A stretch of DNA of 6,011 nucleotides from CAYJFQ01 sp964369955 (GTDB taxonomy: Bacteria; Bacillota_I; Bacilli_A; Erysipelotrichales; Erysipelotrichaceae), in contig CAYJFQ010000027.1 of NCBI GenBank assembly GCA_964369955.1, forward strand, positions 1-6,011, written 5' to 3'. The position numbers were made by a program, and so were the translations under genes. Shown here piece by piece: positions 1-6,011 of this stretch. The notes under the pieces were generated by a model. The model made no database searches, was not told where the DNA came from, and saw nothing but the letters and a program-made list of their open reading frames with translations. Position 1 is the first letter of the stretch. Every line of letters begins with the position of its first letter.

Positions 1-117
1 TTTTTTAGATATAATTACATAGAAATTTTTGGATTAATCAAAATAATTTGCAATCGTCCAATGAAAAAATAAGAACTTATTTTGATAACTAAGTTTGGCA
101 AAAAAAGATTGATAAAT

Positions 118-157
118 AAACAAGCAAGTGAAACTATATTTTATTTGCTTGTTTTTT
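118..157 (+). terminator. Rho-independent terminator of the upstream gene
   Basis: A long hairpin pairs 118-133 with 139-154 (16 positions including two G-U pairs) around a 5-nt loop, CTATA at 134-138. The lower stem is AAACAAGCAA against TTGCTTGTTT. It runs into a T tract ending at 157. This is the classic intrinsic terminator layout on the plus strand. It should insulate the efflux operon from transcription arriving from the left. The opposite strand has only a weak AT-rich tail after the hairpin, so efficient bidirectional action is doubtful. Confidence 0.85.
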
Positions 158-219
158 ACATCACTCTTCATTAAGTAAATAAACAGAATTTCCCTTTTCA
201 GAAACATAGAGATAGAATA

Positions 220-294
220 AATAAACTTCTGTTCATTATTATTGACAAATTTTTACAAATAGTGAACAATTAAATAAATGAACAGGAGTTTATT
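220..294. repeat. Inverted repeat flanking the promoter, candidate TetR operator
   Basis: The arm AATAAACTTCTGTTCATT (220-237) is the reverse complement of 277-294 at 17 of 18 positions; the one exception opposes T228 and G286. A third copy of the core, TGAACA, lies at 263-268. The TGTTCA/TGAACA cores are therefore at 230-235 (minus orientation), 263-268 and 279-284 (plus orientation). They sit just upstream of the -35, on the -10, and on the ribosome binding site of the repressor gene (AGGAG at 284-288). Position next to a tetR gene and overlap with the promoter suggest an autorepression operator. The arms are too far apart for one ordinary TetR dimer site, so several dimers or DNA looping are possible. 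The operator function is inferred. Confidence 0.65.
242..270 (+). promoter_or_regulatory. Putative sigma-A promoter of the tetR-adaptor-RND operon
   Basis: A perfect -35 hexamer TTGACA lies at 242-247. After a 17-bp spacer comes AACAAT at 265-270, which matches four of six positions of TATAAT. Transcription would then start near 277, giving a leader of about 20 nt that contains only the ribosome binding site. The -35 and spacing are convincing; the -10 is weak and is read by eye. The -10 overlaps one TGAACA half-site (263-268), which fits repression by polymerase occlusion. Confidence 0.6.
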
Positions 295-296
295 AT

Positions 297-911
297 ATGG
301 CTCAGAGATTAAAAGATATTAAAAGAGAGGCTATTATTAGCGCTACAAAGAAGTTGATGTTAGAGAATGGGATTGATAGTACTGATATGCGCTCTATCGC
401 TAAAGAGGCGAATATTACTGTTGGTAATTTGTATCGTTATTTTGAGGATAAACAAGCTTTAATTAATACTATAACTAGTCCTTTGATTATGGAGCTTGAA
501 TTGATTTTGAAGAATAATACTTTTGGTGAGTTTTCTTTAAGTAATAAGAGCATGTTAAAGGTGATCGATAATAAGATTGGTAATATTGTTGTTGATAGAG
601 TTATATCTAAGATATTGAATGATTTTTATTTAGTTGGGGTTAATGATAAGGATACGATGATAATTTTGTTGAATGATGTTTATTTTAAAGATGTTATTAA
701 TCAGTGGTTGAGTGACATATTGATTGATAATAAAGATAAACTTAAAACTGTGATGATTAAGATTCATATATCAGCTATGGTTAATAGTTTAAATACATTA
801 TTAAAAGAAGGGATCTTTTTAACCAATGAAGAATATTTAAAGATAAGTAAGTATTATGTTAATAGCTTAAATAAAACATTGATGGAAATTATGGGTGATA
901 AATATGTCTAG
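297..911 (+). CDS. TetR/AcrR-family transcriptional repressor
   Basis: The 204-residue product has the usual TetR-family length. Residues about 8-54 form the N-terminal DNA-binding domain: a first helix (IKREAIISATKKLMLENG), then the helix-turn-helix with DMRSIAKEANI and the recognition-helix region TVGNLYRYFEDKQALI at 41-56, where G-LYRYF-K is the family hallmark. The remaining 150 residues are predicted helical and would bind ligand and form the dimer, but they resemble no regulator I can name. The ATG at 297 follows AGGAG (284-288) at good spacing, and the stop is TAG at 909-911. The gene leads the operon, overlaps the adaptor start by 8 bp, and lies beside TGTTCA/TGAACA half-sites. It is therefore most likely a ligand-responsive autorepressor of the efflux genes. 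The inducer cannot be read from the sequence. Confidence 0.93.
   Translation: MAQRLKDIKREAIISATKKLMLENGIDSTDMRSIAKEANITVGNLYRYFEDKQALINTITSPLIMELELILKNNTFGEFSLSNKSMLKVIDNKIGNIVVDRVISKILNDFYLVGVNDKDTMIILLNDVYFKDVINQWLSDILIDNKDKLKTVMIKIHISAMVNSLNTLLKEGIFLTNEEYLKISKYYVNSLNKTLMEIMGDKYV
893..899 (+). promoter_or_regulatory. Ribosome binding site deciding the adaptor start
   Basis: GGGTGAT at 893-899 matches the GGTGAT portion of the extended Shine-Dalgarno sequence and ends 4 nt before ATG 904. It lies inside the end of the tetR reading frame. It supports ATG 904 over the in-frame GTG at 895, which is part of this same site and has only a weak GGAA (884-887) ahead of it. Confidence 0.6.
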
Positions 912-2406
912 AAAAAAATTATCTAGTTTAATTGGAGTAGTGTTGGTTATTGTATTAATTATCTTTCTTGTGGTGAGAAATGGTGATCAAGAAGTCATTG
1001 ATGACCAAGAGAAAGTTTATAGTGTAGAGACTTTAGTGGTTGGAATGACTGATCAGGATACTTATCTTGAATATAGTGCATTGATTAAAAATAAGGACTT
1101 AGAAGAAGTTACTTTTCCAACTGTTGCTACTATTAAAGAAGTTCATGTTAAAGAGGGTGATTTTGTTAATAAGGGTGATCTTCTAGTCGTGTTAGAGAGT
1201 ACTAATGCTAGTGCCCAAAAAGATAACGCTTATAATTTAATGATAAGTGCAGAAAATGTGATGAAGACTTCAGAATCTAATTTAGAGTTAGCTAGCAAAC
1301 AATATGATAAGGTGGTTAGTGATCAAAACAATGATTCTGAATTTAAGACATTAAAAGCTAACTATGATAAAACTGCTAAGAATTTGGAACAAGCACAAGC
1401 AGAAGTTGATACGATTGATAGTAAGCTAGCTAACTTAAATAAAGAACTAGAAGAGCTAGAAAGTATTGCCACAACTCAAAAGGTAATAGTTGAGGATAAA
1501 AAGAAGATACTAGATGACTTAACTGCATCGGGTGAAGATACTACTACTGCTCAAAAGGAGTATGATGATGCCAATGGTGTTTATTTAAAAACCCTAGATG
1601 ATATAAATGATAAAGAAACCGAAATAAATACTTTAAACAATAGTAGTGATACTGCTTTAAAAAGAGCTAATTTAGAAACAGCTAAAACTCAACATCAAGT
1701 TAACAAGATCCCTTACGATGCAATGGTTGCTGAAAGAGAAATAGAATTAGCTGCTGCAGAAAACGCAAAAAATACCGCTAAGTATACATATGACAGTTCA
1801 AAAACTTCTTATGAGAATGCGAAAACTAATTATAATAATGCTAGTAATTCTCTAGATGATTTAAAGTATCGTGCAAAAGGTAGTGGGGTTGTATTGGCTG
1901 TTGTCTCAAATGTGGGAGAGGTTGCTACTCCTTTAGCTCCGGTTTTAGTTTTAGGGTCTGATGCTTTAGTGGCAGAGTTTGGAATTTCTGCCGCTGATGT
2001 TGAGAGTGTTAAAATTAATAATAGGGCAATAGTTACAAGAAAAGATGTAGATTTTTTCGGGGAAGTAATTAATGTTTCAGTTGTTCCTGATGAAGTTAGC
2101 AGAACTTATTTAACTGAAGTGTTAATTGATGAAAATGATTCTGATTTTTTAATTGGTGAACTAGTTTCTGTTAAAGTGTTTATCGGAGAGAGTAGTGGGA
2201 TATATTTACCGATCAATGCAATCTTAAATGATGGAGAAGATTATGTTTTTGTCTTAGAAAGTAAGCGAGCGGTTAGAAAGAATATAAAAATAGTAGCTGT
2301 TAATGACAACCAAGTAATGATTGATGGATTAAACATTGGTGATGAGGTTATTACCATGGGTAATAAAAGTCTTAAGAGTGGTTACTTAGTGAGTGTTGTA
2401 AAATGA
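904..2406 (+). CDS. RND efflux adaptor (membrane-fusion protein, HlyD/AcrA type) with a very long coiled coil
   Basis: This 500-residue protein joins the RND pump on the outer face of the membrane. Residues 8-24 are one hydrophobic helix with no cysteine lipobox, so it is probably an uncleaved membrane anchor. Residues about 72-101 are the first half of a lipoyl-like domain (IKEVHVKEGDFVNKGDLLVV). About 102-320 is a charged Ala/Lys/Glu/Asp-rich coiled-coil hairpin with its likely tip at TASGEDT (208-214). About 321-352 is the second lipoyl half (GSGVVLAVVSNVGEVATPLA). About 353-427 is a beta-barrel, and the rest a membrane-proximal domain (YLPINAILNDGEDYVFVLE). AcrA-like adaptors are usually near 380-400 residues; the excess is in the coiled coil. 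The start could instead be GTG 895 (three extra residues). The gene overlaps tetR by 8 bp and the pump by 4 bp (ATGA), so translation is probably coupled. The family call is secure; the substrate is unknown. Confidence 0.93.
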   Translation: MSRKKLSSLIGVVLVIVLIIFLVVRNGDQEVIDDQEKVYSVETLVVGMTDQDTYLEYSALIKNKDLEEVTFPTVATIKEVHVKEGDFVNKGDLLVVLESTNASAQKDNAYNLMISAENVMKTSESNLELASKQYDKVVSDQNNDSEFKTLKANYDKTAKNLEQAQAEVDTIDSKLANLNKELEELESIATTQKVIVEDKKKILDDLTASGEDTTTAQKEYDDANGVYLKTLDDINDKETEINTLNNSSDTALKRANLETAKTQHQVNKIPYDAMVAEREIELAAAENAKNTAKYTYDSSKTSYENAKTNYNNASNSLDDLKYRAKGSGVVLAVVSNVGEVATPLAPVLVLGSDALVAEFGISAADVESVKINNRAIVTRKDVDFFGEVINVSVVPDEVSRTYLTEVLIDENDSDFLIGELVSVKVFIGESSGIYLPINAILNDGEDYVFVLESKRAVRKNIKIVAVNDNQVMIDGLNIGDEVITMGNKSLKSGYLVSVVK

Positions 2407-5400
2407 TATTAAATAAATTTGTAAAGATAATTCTTGAAAAGAGAATCATTATTTTAGTGATTGCTTTTCTTGTGGGAGTTACTGGGTTATATAGTTATTA
2501 TGTAATTCCAAAACAAGAAAATCCTGATACTACTATTGCAGCTGCAGTTATTACCACTATTTATCCAGGAGCCACTCCAGCTGAAGTTGAAAAGAATGTG
2601 ACCAATATTGTTGAAGAAGAAATCGCTAAACTTGATCATGTTGATTACTATACTAGTTCTAGCATGAATAGTGCTAGTGTAGTAGTAATAATGTATGAAA
2701 TGGAATATAAGATTGAGGAGGTTGAAGATGATCTAAGGTTAGCAATTGAAGCCTCTAATCAAAAACTTCCAGAGTTAGCAGATGAGAGTATCATTAATAC
2801 TGATGTAGTAAGTAATAATCAATTTATCATTAGTTTATCTAATGAGGCATATAGTGATAGTGAACTTGTAGAATATGCCACAATTGTTAAGGAGGTAATC
2901 CAAGAGGTTGAAGGTATTAACACTGTCACCATTGATGGAGAAAAAGAAAAACAAGTAATTATTGAAGTAGACAATTCCAAGTTAGAGAGTTATGGCATTT
3001 CAATTGAAAATATTTTAGGAGTACTACAAGCACAAAATCTTTCAATTCCTTCTGGAAGTATTGAATATGAAGACACAACAATTAATGTTGTGGCACCAGC
3101 GGTATTTGAGTCCTTAAAAGACATTGAAAACACTGTTATTTCAGGCTCAAGCACTTCATTAAGTTTTGTTAAACTGAAAGATGTAGCTGATATTTATATT
3201 GACGAGAAGGGCGAGTATTCTTATTTCCAGGATGGCAATAGCGCCATCTTATTAACCGGAACTATTGATGAAGGAATCAATGCAGTTAATGTTGGTAAAG
3301 ATCTAAGAACTGCAATTGAACAGTCAAAAAAATTGGTGCCAAGTGATATTGTGTTTCATGAGACTATGTATGCGCCTGCTGACATTGAGAATTCAATCAA
3401 TGACTTTATTTTTAACTTAATTCAAAGTATTGGGTTAATTGTCATTGTAGTAATGATTGGAGTAAGACTTAAAAACGCAATTGTCATATCAGTCGCTTTA
3501 CCACTTAGTATTTTGGCTACCTTCATTGTTATGAAACTTTTAAATATTGAGTTTCAGTTTATTTCTATTGCAGCCTTAATTGTTTCTTTAGGAATCTTAG
3601 TTGATAACGCAATTGTAATGAGTGAAGCCATTCAACAGAATCTTAATAAAGGTATCGAGAAAAAAGAGAGCATTAAACAAGCGATTAAAGTAACGGCTAT
3701 GCCTGTTTTTTCTAGCACTCTTACAACGATTGTTACTTTCAGTATCATATACTTTGTGCCAGGAGCTGTTGGTAAAATAGCGGGCACAATTCCAACGGTA
3801 GTAATAACATCACTTGTCGCTAGTTATATAGTCGCAATGGTCATCACTCCAATCTTAGCCTATATTTTCTTTGAGCCTGAAAAAGAAGAGAAGATTGCTA
3901 AAGTGTCTAAAATAAAAGTATTTATCGACAAGCTATTAGTTATTAGTTTAAAACATAAACTAAGAGTAATGGCACTAGCAGTTGTTACACTAGTATTATC
4001 ACTATTATTAGTAACAACACTAGGAATGCAGTTTTTCCCTGTCGCAAACAAACCAATTGTTTACATTAATTTCCAAGGTGAAGAAATGTCAATTAATTCA
4101 TCTACTAAAATAGCGCAATCAATAAATGAAGTATTAGAAACTCAAGAAGTAGTAGATAACTATACTTATGCAGTAGGCAAAGGACTGCCAAGCTTCTTCT
4201 TGACGGTACCAACGCTAACTAATGCTCAAAATGTTGGTCAATATGTTCTACAGTTAAATGAAAAACATTTAAATGAGAATTTTGGTAGTGCGGAAGAAGT
4301 TACTCGACACCTTCAAAAACTCTTAGATGAAAATGTTACTGGCGCAACAACCACAGTCAAAAACTTAGAGTACTCACTTCCTTCAGAGGCTAAAATAGCT
4401 TTCTCCATTAGTGGTGATGTTGAAGTTATTTCTGAAGTTGCAGAAGACATGACATTAGCACTAGCACAAATTGAAGGAACTACTAATGTTAGAAATACAA
4501 TTGTACAATCGCAATATGACTATCATATCGACCTTGATAGTGACACTCTTTCATCATACGGACTTCTTAAGTTTGATGTCTTAAAACAAATCAATACTTC
4601 ATTAATGGGAGCTAATGCCGGTGTGTATCAGGGTGGTAATGAAGATATCGATATTATCTTAAAGTCAGATATTGAAAGTTTAACTGACCTTAAAGATTTA
4701 TTAATTGTTGGAAGCGTAGCTAATACTAAGGTATCTTTAGGACAAGTATCAGATATTACTTTAGCTCCATCAATACCGGTGATTGAGCATTATAATGGCG
4801 AGAACTTTGTTTATGTTCTAAGTGATCTATTGCCTGGATATAATTCATTAGGTATTGAGAATCAACTAAATAAAAACTTTACAGATAATTTAGATGTAGA
4901 AGATGTAACTATTAGTGGACATGGAGAAGTTAGTAACATGTTTGACTTAATCTCAAACTTGGGAATTAGTAGTATTTTAGCAGTACTAGTTATCTATCTA
5001 ATATTAGTACTACAATTTAAAAGTTATAAACTACCATTAATTATTCTTTGTAGTATTCCTTTAAGTTTTATTGGATGTGGTTTTGGCTTATGGATTTTCA
5101 ATATGGATATTCAAGTAATGGCATTATTAGGACTTGTTAGTTTATTTGGAATTGTAGTAAACAATGGAATACTATTAGTAGAAGTAATGAAAGAGAAAAC
5201 AAGTAATGGAGTAGACATTGATACAGCTTGTAAAGAAGCTGTAACCGAGAGGTATCGTCCAATCTTTATGTCTACAATAACAACATGCATTGGACTTGTG
5301 CCACTAATATTGTCAGGAGACGCAATGAGTGCTCCAATGGCTTCCGTTCTCTTATTTGGTTTACTGTTTTCTACAATTCTAACAATGGTTGTTATACCTA

Positions 5401-5459
5401 CTTTATATGCCTATCAAATGCAGAAGAAAATTAGTTTTATAAATAATAATGGAAACTAA
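2403..5459 (+). CDS. RND-family efflux permease (AcrB/SwrC-like, ACR_tran)
   Basis: This 1018-residue protein has the full RND architecture. TM1 is at about 14-34, followed by a 300-residue extracytoplasmic porter/docking loop containing YPGATPAEVEKNV at 54-66. TM2-TM6 lie at about 335-490 and TM7 at about 520-542. A second loop spans 543-850, and TM8-TM12 lie at about 851-1003. The length is close to AcrB (1049) and nothing looks broken. TM4 carries SLGILVDNAIV, in which D401 matches AcrB D407 and N402 replaces D408. TM10 carries GIVVNNGILLVE, with N920 at the place of AcrB K940. In RPIFMS before TM11 the arginines are kept (R950, R952). The family exports drugs, detergents, bile salts or lipopeptides by proton antiport; which applies here is unknown. 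The ATG overlaps the adaptor stop (ATGA) and has only a weak ribosome site, so translational coupling is likely. No outer-membrane factor is encoded in the window. Confidence 0.95.
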   Translation: MILNKFVKIILEKRIIILVIAFLVGVTGLYSYYVIPKQENPDTTIAAAVITTIYPGATPAEVEKNVTNIVEEEIAKLDHVDYYTSSSMNSASVVVIMYEMEYKIEEVEDDLRLAIEASNQKLPELADESIINTDVVSNNQFIISLSNEAYSDSELVEYATIVKEVIQEVEGINTVTIDGEKEKQVIIEVDNSKLESYGISIENILGVLQAQNLSIPSGSIEYEDTTINVVAPAVFESLKDIENTVISGSSTSLSFVKLKDVADIYIDEKGEYSYFQDGNSAILLTGTIDEGINAVNVGKDLRTAIEQSKKLVPSDIVFHETMYAPADIENSINDFIFNLIQSIGLIVIVVMIGVRLKNAIVISVALPLSILATFIVMKLLNIEFQFISIAALIVSLGILVDNAIVMSEAIQQNLNKGIEKKESIKQAIKVTAMPVFSSTLTTIVTFSIIYFVPGAVGKIAGTIPTVVITSLVASYIVAMVITPILAYIFFEPEKEEKIAKVSKIKVFIDKLLVISLKHKLRVMALAVVTLVLSLLLVTTLGMQFFPVANKPIVYINFQGEEMSINSSTKIAQSINEVLETQEVVDNYTYAVGKGLPSFFLTVPTLTNAQNVGQYVLQLNEKHLNENFGSAEEVTRHLQKLLDENVTGATTTVKNLEYSLPSEAKIAFSISGDVEVISEVAEDMTLALAQIEGTTNVRNTIVQSQYDYHIDLDSDTLSSYGLLKFDVLKQINTSLMGANAGVYQGGNEDIDIILKSDIESLTDLKDLLIVGSVANTKVSLGQVSDITLAPSIPVIEHYNGENFVYVLSDLLPGYNSLGIENQLNKNFTDNLDVEDVTISGHGEVSNMFDLISNLGISSILAVLVIYLILVLQFKSYKLPLIILCSIPLSFIGCGFGLWIFNMDIQVMALLGLVSLFGIVVNNGILLVEVMKEKTSNGVDIDTACKEAVTERYRPIFMSTITTCIGLVPLILSGDAMSAPMASVLLFGLLFSTILTMVVIPTLYAYQMQKKISFINNNGN

Positions 5460-5474
5460 TGAATCGATGTATAG

Positions 5475-5506
5475 AACAAAGTTAATTAACTTCAGCTTTG
5501 TTTTTT
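5475..5506 (+). terminator. Rho-independent terminator of the efflux operon
   Basis: AACAAAG (5475-5481) pairs with CTTTGTT (5496-5502) around a 14-nt loop, and the T run continues to 5506. It begins 16 bp after the RND stop codon. The loop includes most of a perfect 14-bp palindrome, AAGTTAATTAACTT (5479-5492), which could form a competing hairpin. The position and T tract make terminator function likely. Confidence 0.8.
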
Positions 5507-5573
5507 ACGTATTGAGAAAATGTAGACTAACATTGGTAACAATCAAAATGCCCTGATTATTTTAAGAGATAGA

Positions 5574-5602
5574 TTGCACTTAGTTGATTACTTATGTAAA
5601 AT
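5574..5602 (+). promoter_or_regulatory. Possible promoter of the NanE-like gene
   Basis: TAAAAT at 5597-5602 matches five of six positions of the -10 consensus. Exactly 17 bp upstream is TTGCAC (5574-5579), which shares only the TTG of the -35. A promoter is expected in this gap because a terminator lies just before it and a new gene begins at 5650. Transcription would start near 5609, at the edge of the palindrome at 5611-5628. AT-rich DNA gives many such matches, so confidence is low. Confidence 0.4.
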
Positions 5603-5610
5603 AAAACTAA

Positions 5611-5628
5611 TAGTTATGATAATAACTA
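5611..5628. repeat. 7-bp palindrome upstream of the NanE-like gene, candidate operator
   Basis: TAGTTAT (5611-5617) and ATAACTA (5622-5628) form a perfect inverted repeat around GATA. It lies between the possible promoter and the ribosome binding site. A related half, CTTAGTTGATT, occurs upstream at 5579-5589. Its size and position fit an operator for a repressor of an amino-sugar gene, or a weak hairpin in the mRNA leader. No regulator gene for it is in the window. Confidence 0.4.
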
Positions 5629-5637
5629 AGACATAAT

Positions 5638-5643
5638 AAGGGG
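5638..5643 (+). promoter_or_regulatory. Ribosome binding site supporting the GTG start at 5650
   Basis: AAGGGG at 5638-5643 ends 6 nt before GTG 5650. Reading upstream in that frame, there is no other start codon before a stop (TAA 5623-5625), and the next in-frame ATG is at residue 37, inside conserved sequence. GTG 5650 is therefore the only sensible start. Confidence 0.7.
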
Positions 5644-5649
5644 AACAAA

Positions 5650-6011
5650 GTGAAGAAAGAAAAAAGAGATTTAATTGAGAAGTTTAAAGGGATAGTTGTA
5701 TCTTGTCAAACTCAACCTGAAGATCCTATTCATGGCGATGGTATTAGTACAGTAGTAATGATGGCAAAAGCTGCTAAGTGGGGCAACGCAAGTGGTTTGA
5801 GGGCAAATACACCTGAACAAATTTCTGCAATAAAAGCAACTAGTGATTTGCCAGTAATTGGCCTTTATAAGATTTGGCACGATAATACTGATGTCTTTAT
5901 CACTCCGACAATAGAAGCAGCTAGAGAAGTGGTGGCTGCAGGGGCTGATATCTTGGCAATTGATTGTACATTCCAAATAAATCACTTAGGAATTAAGGCT
6001 TGTGAATTAAT
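5650..6011 (+). CDS. Divergent N-acetylmannosamine-6-phosphate 2-epimerase (NanE-like), 3' truncated by window edge
   Basis: The first 120 residues are present and the frame is open at the window end. The pattern is that of the NanE TIM-barrel family: KGIVVSCQTQPEDPIHG (13-29) for the first strand and phosphate/sugar loop, GLRANTPEQI (49-58), LPVIGLYK (67-74) and DVFITPT (81-87), then AGADILAIDCT (97-107). K74 aligns with the lysine described as catalytic in NanE. The family interconverts ManNAc-6-P and GlcNAc-6-P in cytoplasmic sialic-acid or amino-sugar breakdown. Two places differ from typical NanE: after K74 the sequence is IWHDN rather than RDY-like, and the usual DATxRxRP motif reads DCTFQINHLG, without its arginines. 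It may be a specialised paralogue acting on a related sugar phosphate. A terminator separates it from the efflux operon, so the two are probably unrelated in function. Confidence 0.8.
   Translation, partial: MKKEKRDLIEKFKGIVVSCQTQPEDPIHGDGISTVVMMAKAAKWGNASGLRANTPEQISAIKATSDLPVIGLYKIWHDNTDVFITPTIEAAREVVAAGADILAIDCTFQINHLGIKACEL

Noticed and set aside
1..72. Frame 1 is open from the window edge to TAA at 70-72 (23 codons), a possible C-terminal tail of an upstream gene followed by the terminator at 118-157.
   Set aside because: It is too short, has no recognisable motif and is rich in Ile, Phe and Asn as translated AT-rich spacer would be. The run of six T at the very start could equally be the tail of another terminator.
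2404..2406. Possibility that TGA encodes tryptophan (mycoplasma code), since TGA ends the adaptor frame and an in-frame TAA follows two codons later.
   Set aside because: All visible tryptophans (in TetR, the RND pump and the NanE-like protein) use TGG and no internal TGA occurs in any gene. The ATGA overlap with the pump is a normal operon junction under the standard code.
3860..4051. Minus-strand open frame of 63 codons.
   Set aside because: It lies wholly inside the RND gene, antisense to TM7 and its flanks, with no ribosome binding site or family resemblance; it is a shadow of the real gene.
5541..5558. Short inverted repeat AATCA/TGATT in the gap before the NanE-like gene.
   Set aside because: Five base pairs with an 8-nt loop is expected by chance in AT-rich spacer and has no T tract or link to a promoter.
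5671..5985. Minus-strand open frame of 104 codons.
   Set aside because: It is antisense to the NanE-like gene, is rich in Cys, His and Tyr as expected from a reversed frame, and matches no family. The plus strand shows clear family motifs.
1..6011. CRISPR arrays, insertion sequences, tRNA or rRNA genes, riboswitches.
   Set aside because: No regularly spaced repeats, transposase motifs, cloverleaf-like sequences or recognisable riboswitch cores were seen on reading either strand.

Overview
This is an AT-rich window (by eye roughly one third G+C) from a low-GC bacterium of the Bacillota or a neighbouring lineage. AGGAG-type ribosome binding sites, U-tract terminators and tightly overlapping genes support this. 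Every tryptophan I can see is encoded by TGG and none by TGA, so the standard code is more likely than the mycoplasma code. Something in or near the Erysipelotrichia or Acholeplasma-like groups is possible, but the genus cannot be read from this sequence.

Positions 1-117 hold no supportable gene. A strong intrinsic terminator at 118-157 closes whatever lies upstream. A promoter region (about 220-296) follows, with a striking 18-bp inverted repeat whose arms lie on either side of the -35/-10 pair. Next come three overlapping plus-strand genes that form one operon: a TetR-family repressor (297-911), an RND-type membrane-fusion/adaptor protein (904-2406) and a 12-helix RND efflux permease (2403-5459). 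A terminator at 5475-5506 ends the operon. After a 190-bp gap with a possible promoter and a 7-bp palindrome, a separate gene begins at GTG 5650 and runs off the window. It encodes a divergent NanE-like (N-acetylmannosamine-6-phosphate 2-epimerase family) protein.

The working model is a self-regulated efflux cassette. The TetR protein would bind the TGTTCA/TGAACA half-sites around its own promoter and release on ligand, so that adaptor and pump are made together. The permease would use the proton gradient to move hydrophobic or amphiphilic compounds, and the adaptor would assemble on it outside the membrane. No TolC-like outer-membrane channel is encoded here. The substrate is unknown.

I do not see an entirely new system. 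The points most worth a second look are the very long coiled coil of the adaptor in a probable single-membrane organism, the altered proton-relay residues of the pump, the three-half-site operator, and the NanE-like protein that keeps the catalytic lysine but lacks the usual arginine-containing motif.
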